A stretch of 64,000 nt of DNA from Bradyrhizobium sp. CSA207 (GTDB lineage: Bacteria; Pseudomonadota; Alphaproteobacteria; Rhizobiales; Xanthobacteraceae): assembly GCF_029051685.1 (NCBI RefSeq), contig NZ_JAACFT010000021.1:95308-159307 (forward strand), written 5' to 3'. Positions 50,831-59,856 of the stretch are shown piece after piece. The translations under genes and the position numbers were made by a program. The notes under the pieces were generated by a model. It was not told the origin of the DNA and did not search any database. It saw only the letters and a list, made by a program, of their open reading frames with translations. Positions within the stretch are counted from its first letter, which is position 1. Each line of letters opens with the position of its first letter.

Positions 50831-51616
50831 TTAATGCGCGACGCCGAGATAGGCGTCGATCACGCCCTGATTCTTCTTGACCTCATCCGGGGTGCCGTCG
50901 GCGATCTTCACGCCGTGATCGAGTACCGCCACGCGATGGGAGAGATCCATCACCACAGCCATGTCGTGCTCGATCAGCGCAATCGTCGTGCCGTAATGAT
51001 TGTTCACGTCGACGATGAACCGCGACATGTCCTCCTTCTCCTCGAGGTTCATGCCTGCCATCGGCTCGTCGAGGAGAAGAAGGTCCGGCTCCATCGCAAG
51101 GGCGCGGCCGAGTTCGACGCGTTTCTGCAGGCCATATGGCAAACGCGCAACCGGCACCTTGCGGATCGCCTCAATCTCCAGAAAATCGATGATCTCCTCG
51201 ACCCGGTGCCGATGCTCGATCTCCTCCGCCAGCGCCGGTCCGTAGCGCAGCATCTGCAAAAAAAGGCCCCGGCGCATCCTCAATGTGCGGCCAGCCATAA
51301 TATTGTCGAGCGCGCTCATTCCCCTGAACAGTGCGACGTTTTGAAAGGTGCGCGCGATGCCGCCACGGGACGCCTCGAACGGCTGCATCTGGGCGCGGGT
51401 CTGTCCCTTGAAGGTGATCGCGCCATGATTGGGATGATAGAAGCCGTTGATGACGTTGAGCATCGAAGTCTTCCCGGCGCCGTTCGGTCCGATGATGGCG
51501 CGAATTTCACCTTTCCTGATGTCAAACGAAACGTCCCTCAGCGCTTTCACACCGCCAAACGCCAGCGATACCCCCTGGACCAGAAGCAAGATTTCGCTCG
51601 TATCCGGCATCCTCAT
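50831..51616 (-). CDS. livG: Branched-chain-type ABC transporter ATPase
   Basis: 261 residues. Walker A GPNGAGKTS, 'GGIARTFQNVALFRGMSALDNIMAG', signature region 'LPYGLQKRVELGRALAMEPDLLLLDEPMAGMNLEE'. The usual LSYG signature is replaced by 'LPYGLQKRVELGRAL', the LivG-type form. It starts inside the end of the acyl-CoA ligase gene. Confidence 0.93.
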   Translation of the reverse strand: MRMPDTSEILLLVQGVSLAFGGVKALRDVSFDIRKGEIRAIIGPNGAGKTSMLNVINGFYHPNHGAITFKGQTRAQMQPFEASRGGIARTFQNVALFRGMSALDNIMAGRTLRMRRGLFLQMLRYGPALAEEIEHRHRVEEIIDFLEIEAIRKVPVARLPYGLQKRVELGRALAMEPDLLLLDEPMAGMNLEEKEDMSRFIVDVNNHYGTTIALIEHDMAVVMDLSHRVAVLDHGVKIADGTPDEVKKNQGVIDAYLGVAH

Positions 51617-53583
51617 GCGGCTTTCCCCAATGGTTCTCTCGCACCAATTGTTTGCAGATCGCGGATCCTGACCCGAGCCGCGATCACGCCCTTGCGGCCA
51701 TCCTCAAAAGTGACCTCGGTGGAAATGTCCGCTTCATGCGAACCGTCGTAGAGCGCCGTGACCAGTGGCGCATAGCGCTCGGCGATGAACCCGCGGCGAA
51801 CTTTCTGGGTGCGGGTCAATTCGCCATCGTCTGCGTCGAGTTCCTTGTGCAGAATGAGAAAGCGGCGAATCTGCGCGCCCGCCAGCACCTTTCCCTCCGC
51901 GAGAGAGCGGTTCACCTCGGCAACATCTTTCGCCACCATGTCGTAGACCAGCGGATGCCCCGCCAGCTCCTGATAGGAACCGTATGCGATGTTGTTGCGT
52001 TCAGCCCAGTTCGCCACAGCGACCGGGTCGATATTAAGAAAGGCGCAAACGAAATCTCTGGAGTCGCCGTAAACGACCGCTTCCTTGATGTTGGGGAAAA
52101 ACTTCAACTTGTTCTCAAGATACTTCGGCGCAAACATCGTGCCGTCAGCCAGCCGGCCAACATCCTTCGCGCGATCGATGATCTTCAGGTGCCCGGTCTT
52201 CTCGTCGAAGAAACCGGCGTCGCCGGTCTTGACGTAGCCGTCGGACGTCATGGCCTCCGCAGTCTTCGCCTGATCCTTGAAGTATCCGACGAACATGCCC
52301 GGTGAGCGGAATTGCACCTCGCCAGTTTCCGCAATGCGGATGTCGACGTTCGGTGCAGCCGGGCCGACCGTATCGGAGTAGATCTCACCGTCAGGCTGGC
52401 AGGTAACGTAAAGGAACGCTTCGGTCTGACCGTAGAGTTGCTTCAGGTTCAATCCGATCGAGCGATAGAACGCGAACAGATCCGGACCGATGGCCTCACC
52501 TGCAGTATAGGCGACGCGTACGCGAGACAAGCCAAGAACGTTCTTGAGGGGCTCGTAGACCATCAAGCGCCCGAGTGCATAGAGCAATCGGCCAGACAAC
52601 GGCACCGGCTTTCCGGTCAAAATCGACTCGCCATACCGCCGCGCAATGCCAAGGAAGTAGCTGAACATGCGTCGCTTGATGGCTGCCGCGTCCTCCATGC
52701 GGATCATTACCCGCGTCAGCATGGCCTCGAAACCGCGCGGCGGGGCGAAATAGAAGGTTGGTCCGATCTCGCGCCGATCCTGTTCGATCGTCTCACCGCT
52801 CTCGGGACACGCCATGCAGAATCCGGCGACAATGCCCTGTGCATAGTTGAGGTAATGATCACCAACCCAGGCGAGCGGCAGGTAGGCGAGCGCCACATCC
52901 TTGTCGGTCAGGCTGTCAAACCTGACGGTATCCGTCGCAGCGTCGATGCAGCCTCGCGCCGACAGCATGACGCCCTTCGACGCGCCGGTGGTTCCCGAGG
53001 TGTAGAGGATGATCGAGATGTCAGAACCTTCACCCTGCCGGATGAACTCATCGATCTGCCTGCCGAGCGCCGCGCTCGCCGCAAGCGCGGCGCGGCCGTC
53101 TTCGATGACATCGCGGATTGCGATCAATCGGTCGTGGTCGTAGTCATCGAGGCCACGCGGCTCGTCATAGACGACCTTGTGGAGATGCGGCACCCGGCCG
53201 GATACAGAAAAGACCTTGTCGACCTGCTCCTGATCTTGCGCCGCAACAAACTTCACGTCGGCCTGAGCGAGGACATAAGCAAGCTCGTCGGCCACTGCAT
53301 CCGAATAGACCGGAACCGGAATCGCGCGCAGCACTTGCGCTGCCATCAGCGTCCAATAGAGCTTCGGCCGGTTGGAACCAACGATGGCGATCGTGTCTCC
53401 TGGCTGCAGTCCCAGTCGATGCAAGCCCGCAGCATAAGCGCGCACGATCTCTGCGACCTTCGCCCAGGTCCATGTCTGCCAGATGCCGAGATCCTTGTGC
53501 CGAAACGCAGGACGGCCGCTAAACTGCGCGGCATTTCGCGCCAGCAGCTTGGGGAACGTGTCAAACGATCCGCCAACGGCCAT
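51613..53583 (-). CDS. AMP-dependent long-chain-type acyl-CoA synthetase
   Basis: 656 residues, FadD15/FAA type. P-loop 'IILYTSGTTGASKGVMLSARG', 'QLYGQTEAFLYV' and 'YVKTGDAGFFDEKTGHLKIIDRAKDV' are all present, with the C-terminal lid. It activates a carboxylic acid to its CoA ester, and the last codons overlap livG. Gene order ligase-livG-livH-livM-SBP-livF suggests that the ligase activates the acid imported by the transporter. Confidence 0.93.
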   Translation of the reverse strand: MAVGGSFDTFPKLLARNAAQFSGRPAFRHKDLGIWQTWTWAKVAEIVRAYAAGLHRLGLQPGDTIAIVGSNRPKLYWTLMAAQVLRAIPVPVYSDAVADELAYVLAQADVKFVAAQDQEQVDKVFSVSGRVPHLHKVVYDEPRGLDDYDHDRLIAIRDVIEDGRAALAASAALGRQIDEFIRQGEGSDISIILYTSGTTGASKGVMLSARGCIDAATDTVRFDSLTDKDVALAYLPLAWVGDHYLNYAQGIVAGFCMACPESGETIEQDRREIGPTFYFAPPRGFEAMLTRVMIRMEDAAAIKRRMFSYFLGIARRYGESILTGKPVPLSGRLLYALGRLMVYEPLKNVLGLSRVRVAYTAGEAIGPDLFAFYRSIGLNLKQLYGQTEAFLYVTCQPDGEIYSDTVGPAAPNVDIRIAETGEVQFRSPGMFVGYFKDQAKTAEAMTSDGYVKTGDAGFFDEKTGHLKIIDRAKDVGRLADGTMFAPKYLENKLKFFPNIKEAVVYGDSRDFVCAFLNIDPVAVANWAERNNIAYGSYQELAGHPLVYDMVAKDVAEVNRSLAEGKVLAGAQIRRFLILHKELDADDGELTRTQKVRRGFIAERYAPLVTALYDGSHEADISTEVTFEDGRKGVIAARVRIRDLQTIGAREPLGKAA

Positions 53584-53871
53584 GTCGGTCTCTATCCAAA
53601 ACCGGCACGTTGGTTCGCGCCTGCTTATTGTGACGCTGCGCCATTCGGGATGCAGCCATACGGATTCCGCATGCGTCCTTACATTACAACGGACCGAAAG
53701 TCCTACAAGTCCCGGCTTGACCGACCCGAACCCGTTGGTGGGTATCAGTTGGTATAAATAAGAAAGCTGGCGACCGGCGGTGGCGCAGCTCTACTTGCAG
53801 TGGCGGTCCTTCGAATATGCAGACTGTAGTTCATCTGCAGGACGCCTTGATACGTCCACGCGCTCCCATGC

Positions 53872-54122
53872 TTGACCGCGATTGAGGCCGCGCTGACGGG
53901 CCGTTCGAATTCCATGTTCGCTCCGATCTCCATCTTAAGTCACTTCGCGCCGAAACGCCCGGCGTCTGGATCACGATGAGATTCGACGAGGTTCTCGACG
54001 CCGCCGCCAAAGCTGCGTTACGCGACATGATCGAACTCATCCGCGAACGAGGCAATGCCATGCGGAGCCGCCCCATGAAATCGCCCGACAACGCCGCGGC
54101 CAGTCGGGAATCCAATAGCTAA
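53872..54122 (+). pseudogene. C-terminal remnant of an acetamidase/formamidase
   Basis: Reading in two frames gives 'LTAIEAALTG' then 'PFEFHVRSDLHLKSLRAETPGVWITM' and 'RFDEVLDAAAKAALRDMIELI', matching the C-terminal part of FmdA/acetamidase proteins. A one-base frameshift separates the first two blocks (near 53900). The catalytic N-terminal half is gone. It ends at 54122 with TAA. Confidence 0.5.
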
Positions 54123-54223
54123 AGCACCTGATCTCGAGAATCGCGCGAGGCGGAGACGTATCACACAACAGCCCTTCGGCCGGCCATACCTCTCTCCGCT
54201 GACCGCAGGCGCGCCGCATCGAG

Positions 54224-54618
54224 TCAGCGGAATTCGACCAATCTTGGACTCGGGTCTAGGCAGCCCGATTCAGCAGGTAACGTGAAAAAGGCCAATCTTC
54301 TTCGCGCGCGAGTTGTTGAACGTATGGAGGGGTCGGCTGCAACAGGGACCGTGCAACCCTTTTTCGCAAAATACGCCTCAGCTTCCGGCGATAGATGCAC
54401 ATTGCCCATCTGGCCCGAGCCAAGAACCAGCTGCTCGCATCCTTCTCAAAGACGAACTTCGCTTCGTCCTTCGAGAGGATATGCGAGGTGCCGTAGTACT
54501 TCTTCGACAGCTTCTTCTTCCGCCTTGCCACTTCGCCGGACAGACGAATGATCACGTGGTGTTCATAAGTCTTTCCGTCAATCGTGATGGTGCCGAATGT
54601 AGTGCGTTCGATATCCAT
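54224..54618 (-). pseudogene. Mth938-like domain gene with a one-base frameshift
   Basis: From ATG 54618 (GGAGG upstream) the protein runs 'RTTFGTITIDGKTYEHHVIIRLSG...KKKLSKKYYGTSHILSKDEAKFVFEKDA', then the frame is lost. In the next frame the family continues ('EQLVLGSGQMGNVHLSPEAEAYFAKKGC'). One missing G in 'GATGC(G)GAGCAG' near 54436-54438 explains it. The intact protein would be about 130 residues. It may be a true mutation or a sequence error. Confidence 0.7.
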
Positions 54619-54788
54619 GGGCCTGACCTCCTCATGATCCCGGCACGAGGCCCCGCCCCGACTCCGCGTCGGCAGACGAGCCTGGCATCGATGTCAGGGC
54701 AGCCCGCGTCCGCTCGCCGGCTCGCGGACCTCCTGCTTTCGAACCTTGGACCCGGCGGTGCCGTTAGCCGACAATTCGCTGCTGCCGT

Positions 54789-56435
54789 CTACCCGACGAT
54801 CTGGAACGCGTCAGCCGCACGCAACACCGTGCCGTCCTCCCAGTGGCGTCCGACCAGCATCATGCCGACAGGGAGCCCTGCCGACATGCCTGCCGGAACC
54901 GTGGCGGCAGGATGGCCAGTGACGTCGAACGGGCAAGTGTTGGAAATCATTTCGAGTGCCCGCGCAACGTAGTCCTCGCGGCTCGCGTCCGGCGGTGGGA
55001 GTAGCGTGGCCTTCAAGGGTAACGTCGGCATGAGCAGGAGATCGACGTCTTTGAGTTGCTCATCGTAGGCGGCGCGTAGCATGCGCGCGAGGTTTTGGGC
55101 CTTGGCGTAGTAGCGACCCTGATAATTGTCCTGCATGTACTGGCCAAGCAGGACAACGAGCTTGACGGTCTCCGAAAGGTCGTTGGCGCGCACCCGCCGG
55201 CTCCGGCCGTAGAAGTCCAGTAGCGAGGTCGTGTAGTGCCCTTTCCAGTTGGTTCCCATGCTGTTGCCCGCGACCATCAGCGCCGTGGCGCCCTCGACGG
55301 CGATAGCGTTCCAGATATGGATGCCGTCGCGGTGGAGGGGAATTGATACCTCGCTTACAGTCCCTCCCGCTCGCGTCAAGCGCTGTGCTGCCTCGCGCAC
55401 CATGGCGTCGACGTCGGGCTCGGAATTGGGCCAGCCAAACCCTTCCTTGACGATCCCGATCCGCAGGCCGCGGGCGTCTCCGGTGAGCTGCTTGGTATAC
55501 GCTTCCGTATGCAGTCCCGCCGGTTGGCGCGGGTCGAGGCCATCGGCTCCGGCGAGCACCTCGAGAAGCCGGGCGGCATCGCCGGCGGTACGGGCAATGG
55601 GCCCGGTATGATCAAGTGTTAATTCAATCGGGAAGACGCCTGTGTAGGGCACAAGCCCGTGGGTGGGCTTGTGGCCAACCGCTCCGCAGAAAGAGCTGGG
55701 AATTCGGATCGACCCTCCCTGGTCGCCTCCGATGGCCATGTCGCACTCGCCGGCGACGACGAGCGCCGCGCTGCCGCTGGAGGAGCCGCCGGCAGATCGC
55801 TTCGGATCATGCGGATTGAGCACGGGCCCAGTGTCGGAGGTATGGCTACCGCCCGAGAAGCAAAGATGCTCGCACACGGCCTTGCCGATGATCTCCCCAC
55901 CGGCATCGAGGATGCGGGTCACAATGGTTGCATCCACGTCAGGGACGTAGCCCTCCAGCACGTTGGAACCGTTCATCATCGGGATGCCGGCAACGCACAC
56001 ATTGTCTTTGATGGCGATTTTCTTGCCCGCGAGAGGCCCCGACGTTGCGCCTTTGATCGAGCACCTCCAGTACCAAGCGTTGAGCCGATTGTCCGAGGCA
56101 CCTGGACGGAACCCCGCGTTCCGCGGGTACTTCACCGCCAATGTCGGCTCCGCGAACTGGTCCAGGCGACGGTACGACGAAAGTACGCCGTCCATGAGGT
56201 TGCGGAACGACGTCAGATCGTCGCGGCTGAGATCCAAGTTGTAGGATTTGGCGATGCGCTCCAATTCACGCAGCGGTGGCTTGCGCAGCATCCGCGGGGC
56301 CGTCGTCGTCGGGGGTGGCGGTTGCATGCCCGCCTCGGCGGCCGCACGAACGGGTGTTGTCGCCGCGGCGACAACGGTTGCTGCTGCGCCGGCATGAAGG
56401 AAGCGACGACGCGAATAATCTGGCGAGGCTCTCAT
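54789..56435 (-). CDS. Exported amidase (amidase-signature family)
   Basis: 548 residues from ATG 56435 with GGAGG upstream. The N-terminus is a twin-arginine signal ('SRRRFLHAGAAATVVAAA'), so it is probably exported folded. The amidase signature is complete: the catalytic Lys in 'KKIAIKDN', the GGSSSGS stretch, and the nucleophile Ser in 'GGDQGGSIRIPSSF'. It hydrolyses amide bonds of an unknown substrate, probably in the periplasm. It starts some 110 bp from no other gene on this side; downstream is the frameshifted Mth938-like gene. Confidence 0.92.
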   Translation of the reverse strand: MRASPDYSRRRFLHAGAAATVVAAATTPVRAAAEAGMQPPPPTTTAPRMLRKPPLRELERIAKSYNLDLSRDDLTSFRNLMDGVLSSYRRLDQFAEPTLAVKYPRNAGFRPGASDNRLNAWYWRCSIKGATSGPLAGKKIAIKDNVCVAGIPMMNGSNVLEGYVPDVDATIVTRILDAGGEIIGKAVCEHLCFSGGSHTSDTGPVLNPHDPKRSAGGSSSGSAALVVAGECDMAIGGDQGGSIRIPSSFCGAVGHKPTHGLVPYTGVFPIELTLDHTGPIARTAGDAARLLEVLAGADGLDPRQPAGLHTEAYTKQLTGDARGLRIGIVKEGFGWPNSEPDVDAMVREAAQRLTRAGGTVSEVSIPLHRDGIHIWNAIAVEGATALMVAGNSMGTNWKGHYTTSLLDFYGRSRRVRANDLSETVKLVVLLGQYMQDNYQGRYYAKAQNLARMLRAAYDEQLKDVDLLLMPTLPLKATLLPPPDASREDYVARALEMISNTCPFDVTGHPAATVPAGMSAGLPVGMMLVGRHWEDGTVLRAADAFQIVG

Positions 56436-57453
56436 AGCATATCCTCCCTCGACCAATGGGTTGACTTCTCAAATCCACCGCTCGCCCTAAAGCGTCGGGG
56501 ACCGTCTGGTGGTCGGTGGCCGCGACGGTCACCAAGCGGAGGCTGCCGACGCTGCGGCCGGCGTGCCAAGCTGCAACATCACAGTGAGTCCTTGCATCCG
56601 GACTGGGCTGAGGCGCAGCAGCCGCATGAGGTCGGGACGTGAGGCCTGGCCGAGCGGATCGTGACGGCAATTAAGGCGTGTACTGGATGCCGCCGGCATC
56701 CTCGCGCGGACTGCGGAGCGACGCGCCGTCCAGCGGCAGATTATCGCGCAGCCACCGGCGACCTTCAAGAGCTTGCATCTCTCACGGTCCGCGCCCGCCA
56801 GCCACGTCGCGGCGCACTTCCACCTTCGAACATAGGTTGCTCGGCGGTGGCGCCGACAATCGCAACGGAACCGGACGCGCGAGCCGCAGTTGCAAGACAA
56901 GGTCGGCGGCGCAGCGCCCGCGATCGCGAAGCGGATTAGCTATCGGTGGATCGCGTCAGGTCACCCAACCTCCAGTTTCTCCACTCAGATTTCAAGAAAG
57001 CAGCGTGGGCCATTCTCGCGCATAGCGCGGCGCCGTCTTCAGGGAGGACTTGTGGTGCTCCTTTCCTCGGGCATCGGCGATCGCGCCGGGCCGCAGCCTG
57101 ATGCAGGCAATGCCGCTCGAAGACGTTCTGACGACGATCACCATCGTCATCCCAAACGTCATTCTGGTCAAATCGCTCATGGGGCGTACTCGCGAGCCTT
57201 GGCGGTGGCCGGTGAAGCGCGATCGCGCTCCGGCGACCATCGGAGGCTTGCTTCAAAGGTTCAGTCTTCGCGATTTCACTGCACCCGGTATTTGCTCATG
57301 TAGTGTTTGCGCAGGATGTTGCGGGTCTGCTCCGCAGGGCGCCTGTTAGCACTCACCTGCGGCTTGTCGCGGCGCTCCGGCGGCTTCGGCCGATGCGGAT
57401 GAGGGCGCTGTTTGGTCGAATGTTGCCTTCGGGTCAAAGCAGCAGACCTTTGT
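56436..57453. other. About 1 kb without a recognisable gene
   Basis: Open frames occur on both strands but none shows a domain or a good ribosome site. It should include the amidase promoter. I see no clear repeats or RNA gene. Confidence 0.4.
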
Positions 57454-58182
57454 TCATGCGACCAACTCGACCGGACTGCCGATGGCAAGACCGAGATCGC
57501 GGTCCGCCCGCCCCTGATTGACGGCAATTTCGGCAAGCCCGTTGGAGTTCTCATACCAGAAAGCCGCGCGCGGCGGCAGATCACTGAAGGTCCTCGCGCG
57601 GTCCAGAACCCGACCCACCGCGGTCAGCCTTGCGCCGGGCGGCAGCTTAGCCGCCCTCAGCCCGGTCATCGCATTGCCGTAGTGATCGACGTAGACGATC
57701 TCGCAGAGGTCGTCCGGCCAGTCTGCCCGGCGATCTCCGCCATCGTGACGTGGCCGGCCGGGGGGCGGATCACCGCGCGCCAGCATGGCTGCCACCGGGG
57801 CGAAGAGGTCGCGCCCGTGAAAGCTGGCCGAGAGATGCTTCGGCTTCCAGTCGATGTCCCAGCTGTGCGTCTCGCGGGCACGGCGCTGGATCTGCTCGAA
57901 CAAGCCGTTGCCGGGGCCGATATACCAACGGCCGTCGGCCTCGAGAAATATGGATGGCCGCGTCCCGCCGACGCCGGGATCGACAACGCAGAGAAAGACG
58001 GTTCGCACCGGAAACCATGCCGCATAGGCCGCCAACAGATACGCCGATGCCTTAGGGTTGCCGACTGGCGCATCAGCGAAGAGATCGATAATGGGTATGC
58101 CCGGCGCCATCTGGTGCAGCACCGCCTTCATCTGACCCGTATACGGGCCGCTCAACCCAAAATCCGTAAACAGCGCAATCAT
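57454..58182 (-). CDS. SAM hydrolase / SAM hydroxide adenosyltransferase (DUF62)
   Basis: 242 residues. Typical motifs: 'MIALFTDFGLSGPYTGQMK', 'VFLCVVDPGVGGTRPSIFLE', 'WYIGPGNGLFE', 'SASFHGRDLFAPVAAMLA' (the RD part of the Arg-His-Asp water-activating set) and 'YVDHYGNAMTG'. The enzyme cleaves S-adenosylmethionine to adenosine and methionine, and is related to fluorinase. The length is slightly short but complete. Confidence 0.9.
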   Translation of the reverse strand: MIALFTDFGLSGPYTGQMKAVLHQMAPGIPIIDLFADAPVGNPKASAYLLAAYAAWFPVRTVFLCVVDPGVGGTRPSIFLEADGRWYIGPGNGLFEQIQRRARETHSWDIDWKPKHLSASFHGRDLFAPVAAMLARGDPPPGRPRHDGGDRRADWPDDLCEIVYVDHYGNAMTGLRAAKLPPGARLTAVGRVLDRARTFSDLPPRAAFWYENSNGLAEIAVNQGRADRDLGLAIGSPVELVA

Positions 58183-58262
58183 GGTGTCAGCTCGCCCACT
58201 GCGCCGGCGCCTTGCAACGTCGCAGTTGGTTAGCGTTATCCCTTCCCTGATCCTTTGGCTCG

Positions 58263-58595
58263 CTATGCGCGAGCCGCCGGCGCCTCTTGCTCAGGGTGGA
58301 CGGCGCTCGGGAGCGTTCGCGGCCGGCCTGCCGGCAGCATCATCGTCTGCGCCGTGAGCAGCCACGGCATCCACATAAATCGCGTGGCATGCACCCAAAA
58401 CGTGAAAGGGTTAGCTGCCTCGAACAAGGACCCGAGCGCGTCGAAGGACGGTGTTGCCCGCAGGTCAATTGACATCTGCTCCCAATCGCCATTCGGCGAT
58501 TGCCGGTGAATGATGTCGATGTCGAGGCCGGGCAAACGCGCGCTTGCTCTTGTGGCATCGATCTCGCTCTCTCGACTGTATGTCCGCTCAGGCAT
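58263..58595 (-). CDS. Conserved hypothetical protein
   Basis: 110 residues, ATG with GAGGG upstream. 'IHRQSPNGDWEQMSIDLRATPSFDALGSLFEAANPFTFWVHATRFMWMPWLLTAQTMML' contains a possible membrane or amphipathic segment rich in Trp/Phe/Met. I recall similar uncharacterised proteins in bradyrhizobia but no function. Confidence 0.6.
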   Translation of the reverse strand: MPERTYSRESEIDATRASARLPGLDIDIIHRQSPNGDWEQMSIDLRATPSFDALGSLFEAANPFTFWVHATRFMWMPWLLTAQTMMLPAGRPRTLPSAVHPEQEAPAARA

Positions 58596-58823
58596 CGGCC
58601 CTCACCATCTCCGTGCACCGCTTCCATCCCGCTGGCGATTATCGCTCATCATTCCCGGTAATGAAAGCTCGCAGACTTGCTGCCGCGACCATGGCCGCTC
58701 CCCGCGGAAGGACAGAACCCCGCCTCGTTGAGGCGCGTGGCGTTTCGCCCGCCTGTGGCGGCTTGCAATCACCTTCCGGCGGCCTACCATGGAATGCGTA
58801 GCTCACCCTGCAGGAGCGCAGCC

Positions 58824-59309
58824 ATGGAACTCACCGTGGTGCCCATCGTCAAGCCGGACGACGCCAACTTCATCTTCGGCCAGTCGCATTTCATCAAGAC
58901 CGTGGAAGACCTCCACGAGGCGCTGGTGGGCGCGGTTCCGCGCATCCGCTTCGGGCTGGCCTTCTGCGAGGCCTCCGGCAAGCGGCTGGTGCGCTGGTCG
59001 GGTAATGACGAAGCCTCACTCACCCTCGCACGCAACAACGCATTGGCCATCGGCGCCGGCCACACTTTCCTGATCTTCCTGGGCGACGGGTTCTTTCCCG
59101 TCAACGTGCTGGCTGCGGTGCGCGCGGTGCCGGAAGTCTGCCGCATCTATTGCGCGACGGCCAACCCGACACAGGTAATCGTCGCGCAAACGGAGCTAGG
59201 CCGCGGCGTGCTCGGCGTGGTGGATGGCGCCTCGCCGTTGGGTGTCGAAACCGACGCCGACATTGCGTGGCGGAAAGACCTGCTGCGAAAGATCGGCTAC
59301 AAGCTGTAG
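58824..59309 (+). CDS. Adenosine-specific kinase (DUF355)
   Basis: 161 residues with AGGAG upstream. 'MELTVVPIVKPDDANFIFGQSHFIKTVEDLHEALV', 'GLAFCEASGKRLVRW', 'GAGHTFLIFLGDGFFPVNVLAAVRAVPEVCRIYCATANP' are family features. Archaeal members bind adenosine. It lies close to the SAM hydrolase, which produces adenosine, a suggestive pairing though on opposite strands. Confidence 0.88.
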   Translation: MELTVVPIVKPDDANFIFGQSHFIKTVEDLHEALVGAVPRIRFGLAFCEASGKRLVRWSGNDEASLTLARNNALAIGAGHTFLIFLGDGFFPVNVLAAVRAVPEVCRIYCATANPTQVIVAQTELGRGVLGVVDGASPLGVETDADIAWRKDLLRKIGYKL

Positions 59310-59856
59310 TGGCTGGATGAAGCCGAAGTCGACAGGCCTGCACGGACAACACCGCCGAGCCCAACGCCATTAACTCGATCGCCAGACGCCCGGCTCGTTC
59401 ACGTATACTGAGGCCGTGAACTGCGCGTATTACCAAGTGAACCAGGTGAGCTATGAAGGCTTCGGCGAAGCCTTGCAGTGTGGGTTGGAGCAAGGCTGGT
59501 GGACCAAGCCGAGCGCTGTGACATGGTCGCAACGCGGGGCGCTGTTCAAGGGCGATCACGAGTTGAGCCCAATGCTCTGCCTTGGGTTTTGGACGCTATC
59601 TACCCGAAAGCGGACTCGTTGTGCTCCCTTTGAGTTTTGTCGAGTTTGACCCGACTCGGACATGGGCTGATTGTTCCTTTGGTCCCCTCCCAACTCTTTC
59701 GGCCCGGATTCACCGATAAGATGCGCGGCTCGCTGATTGTCCTGGTGGGTCTCTGGCCGTCCAGGGCTGGACCGGCGTACGGCACGGTCACCGTTGCCGG
59801 CTTGCGACAACTAGGCGGCTTCATATACCGTTTGGCTTTCGTTGAACGACTTCCAG
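59310..59856. other. No recognisable gene
   Basis: About 550 bp between the adenosine kinase-like and DUF2252 genes. Short frames without motifs; nothing else seen. Confidence 0.4.

Noticed and set aside
26527..59711. Shared 12-mer ATCGGTGAATCC (minus strand) near 26530 and 59705 as IS ends
   Set aside because: The match does not extend beyond about 12 bases, and no terminal inverted repeat or target duplication could be seen.
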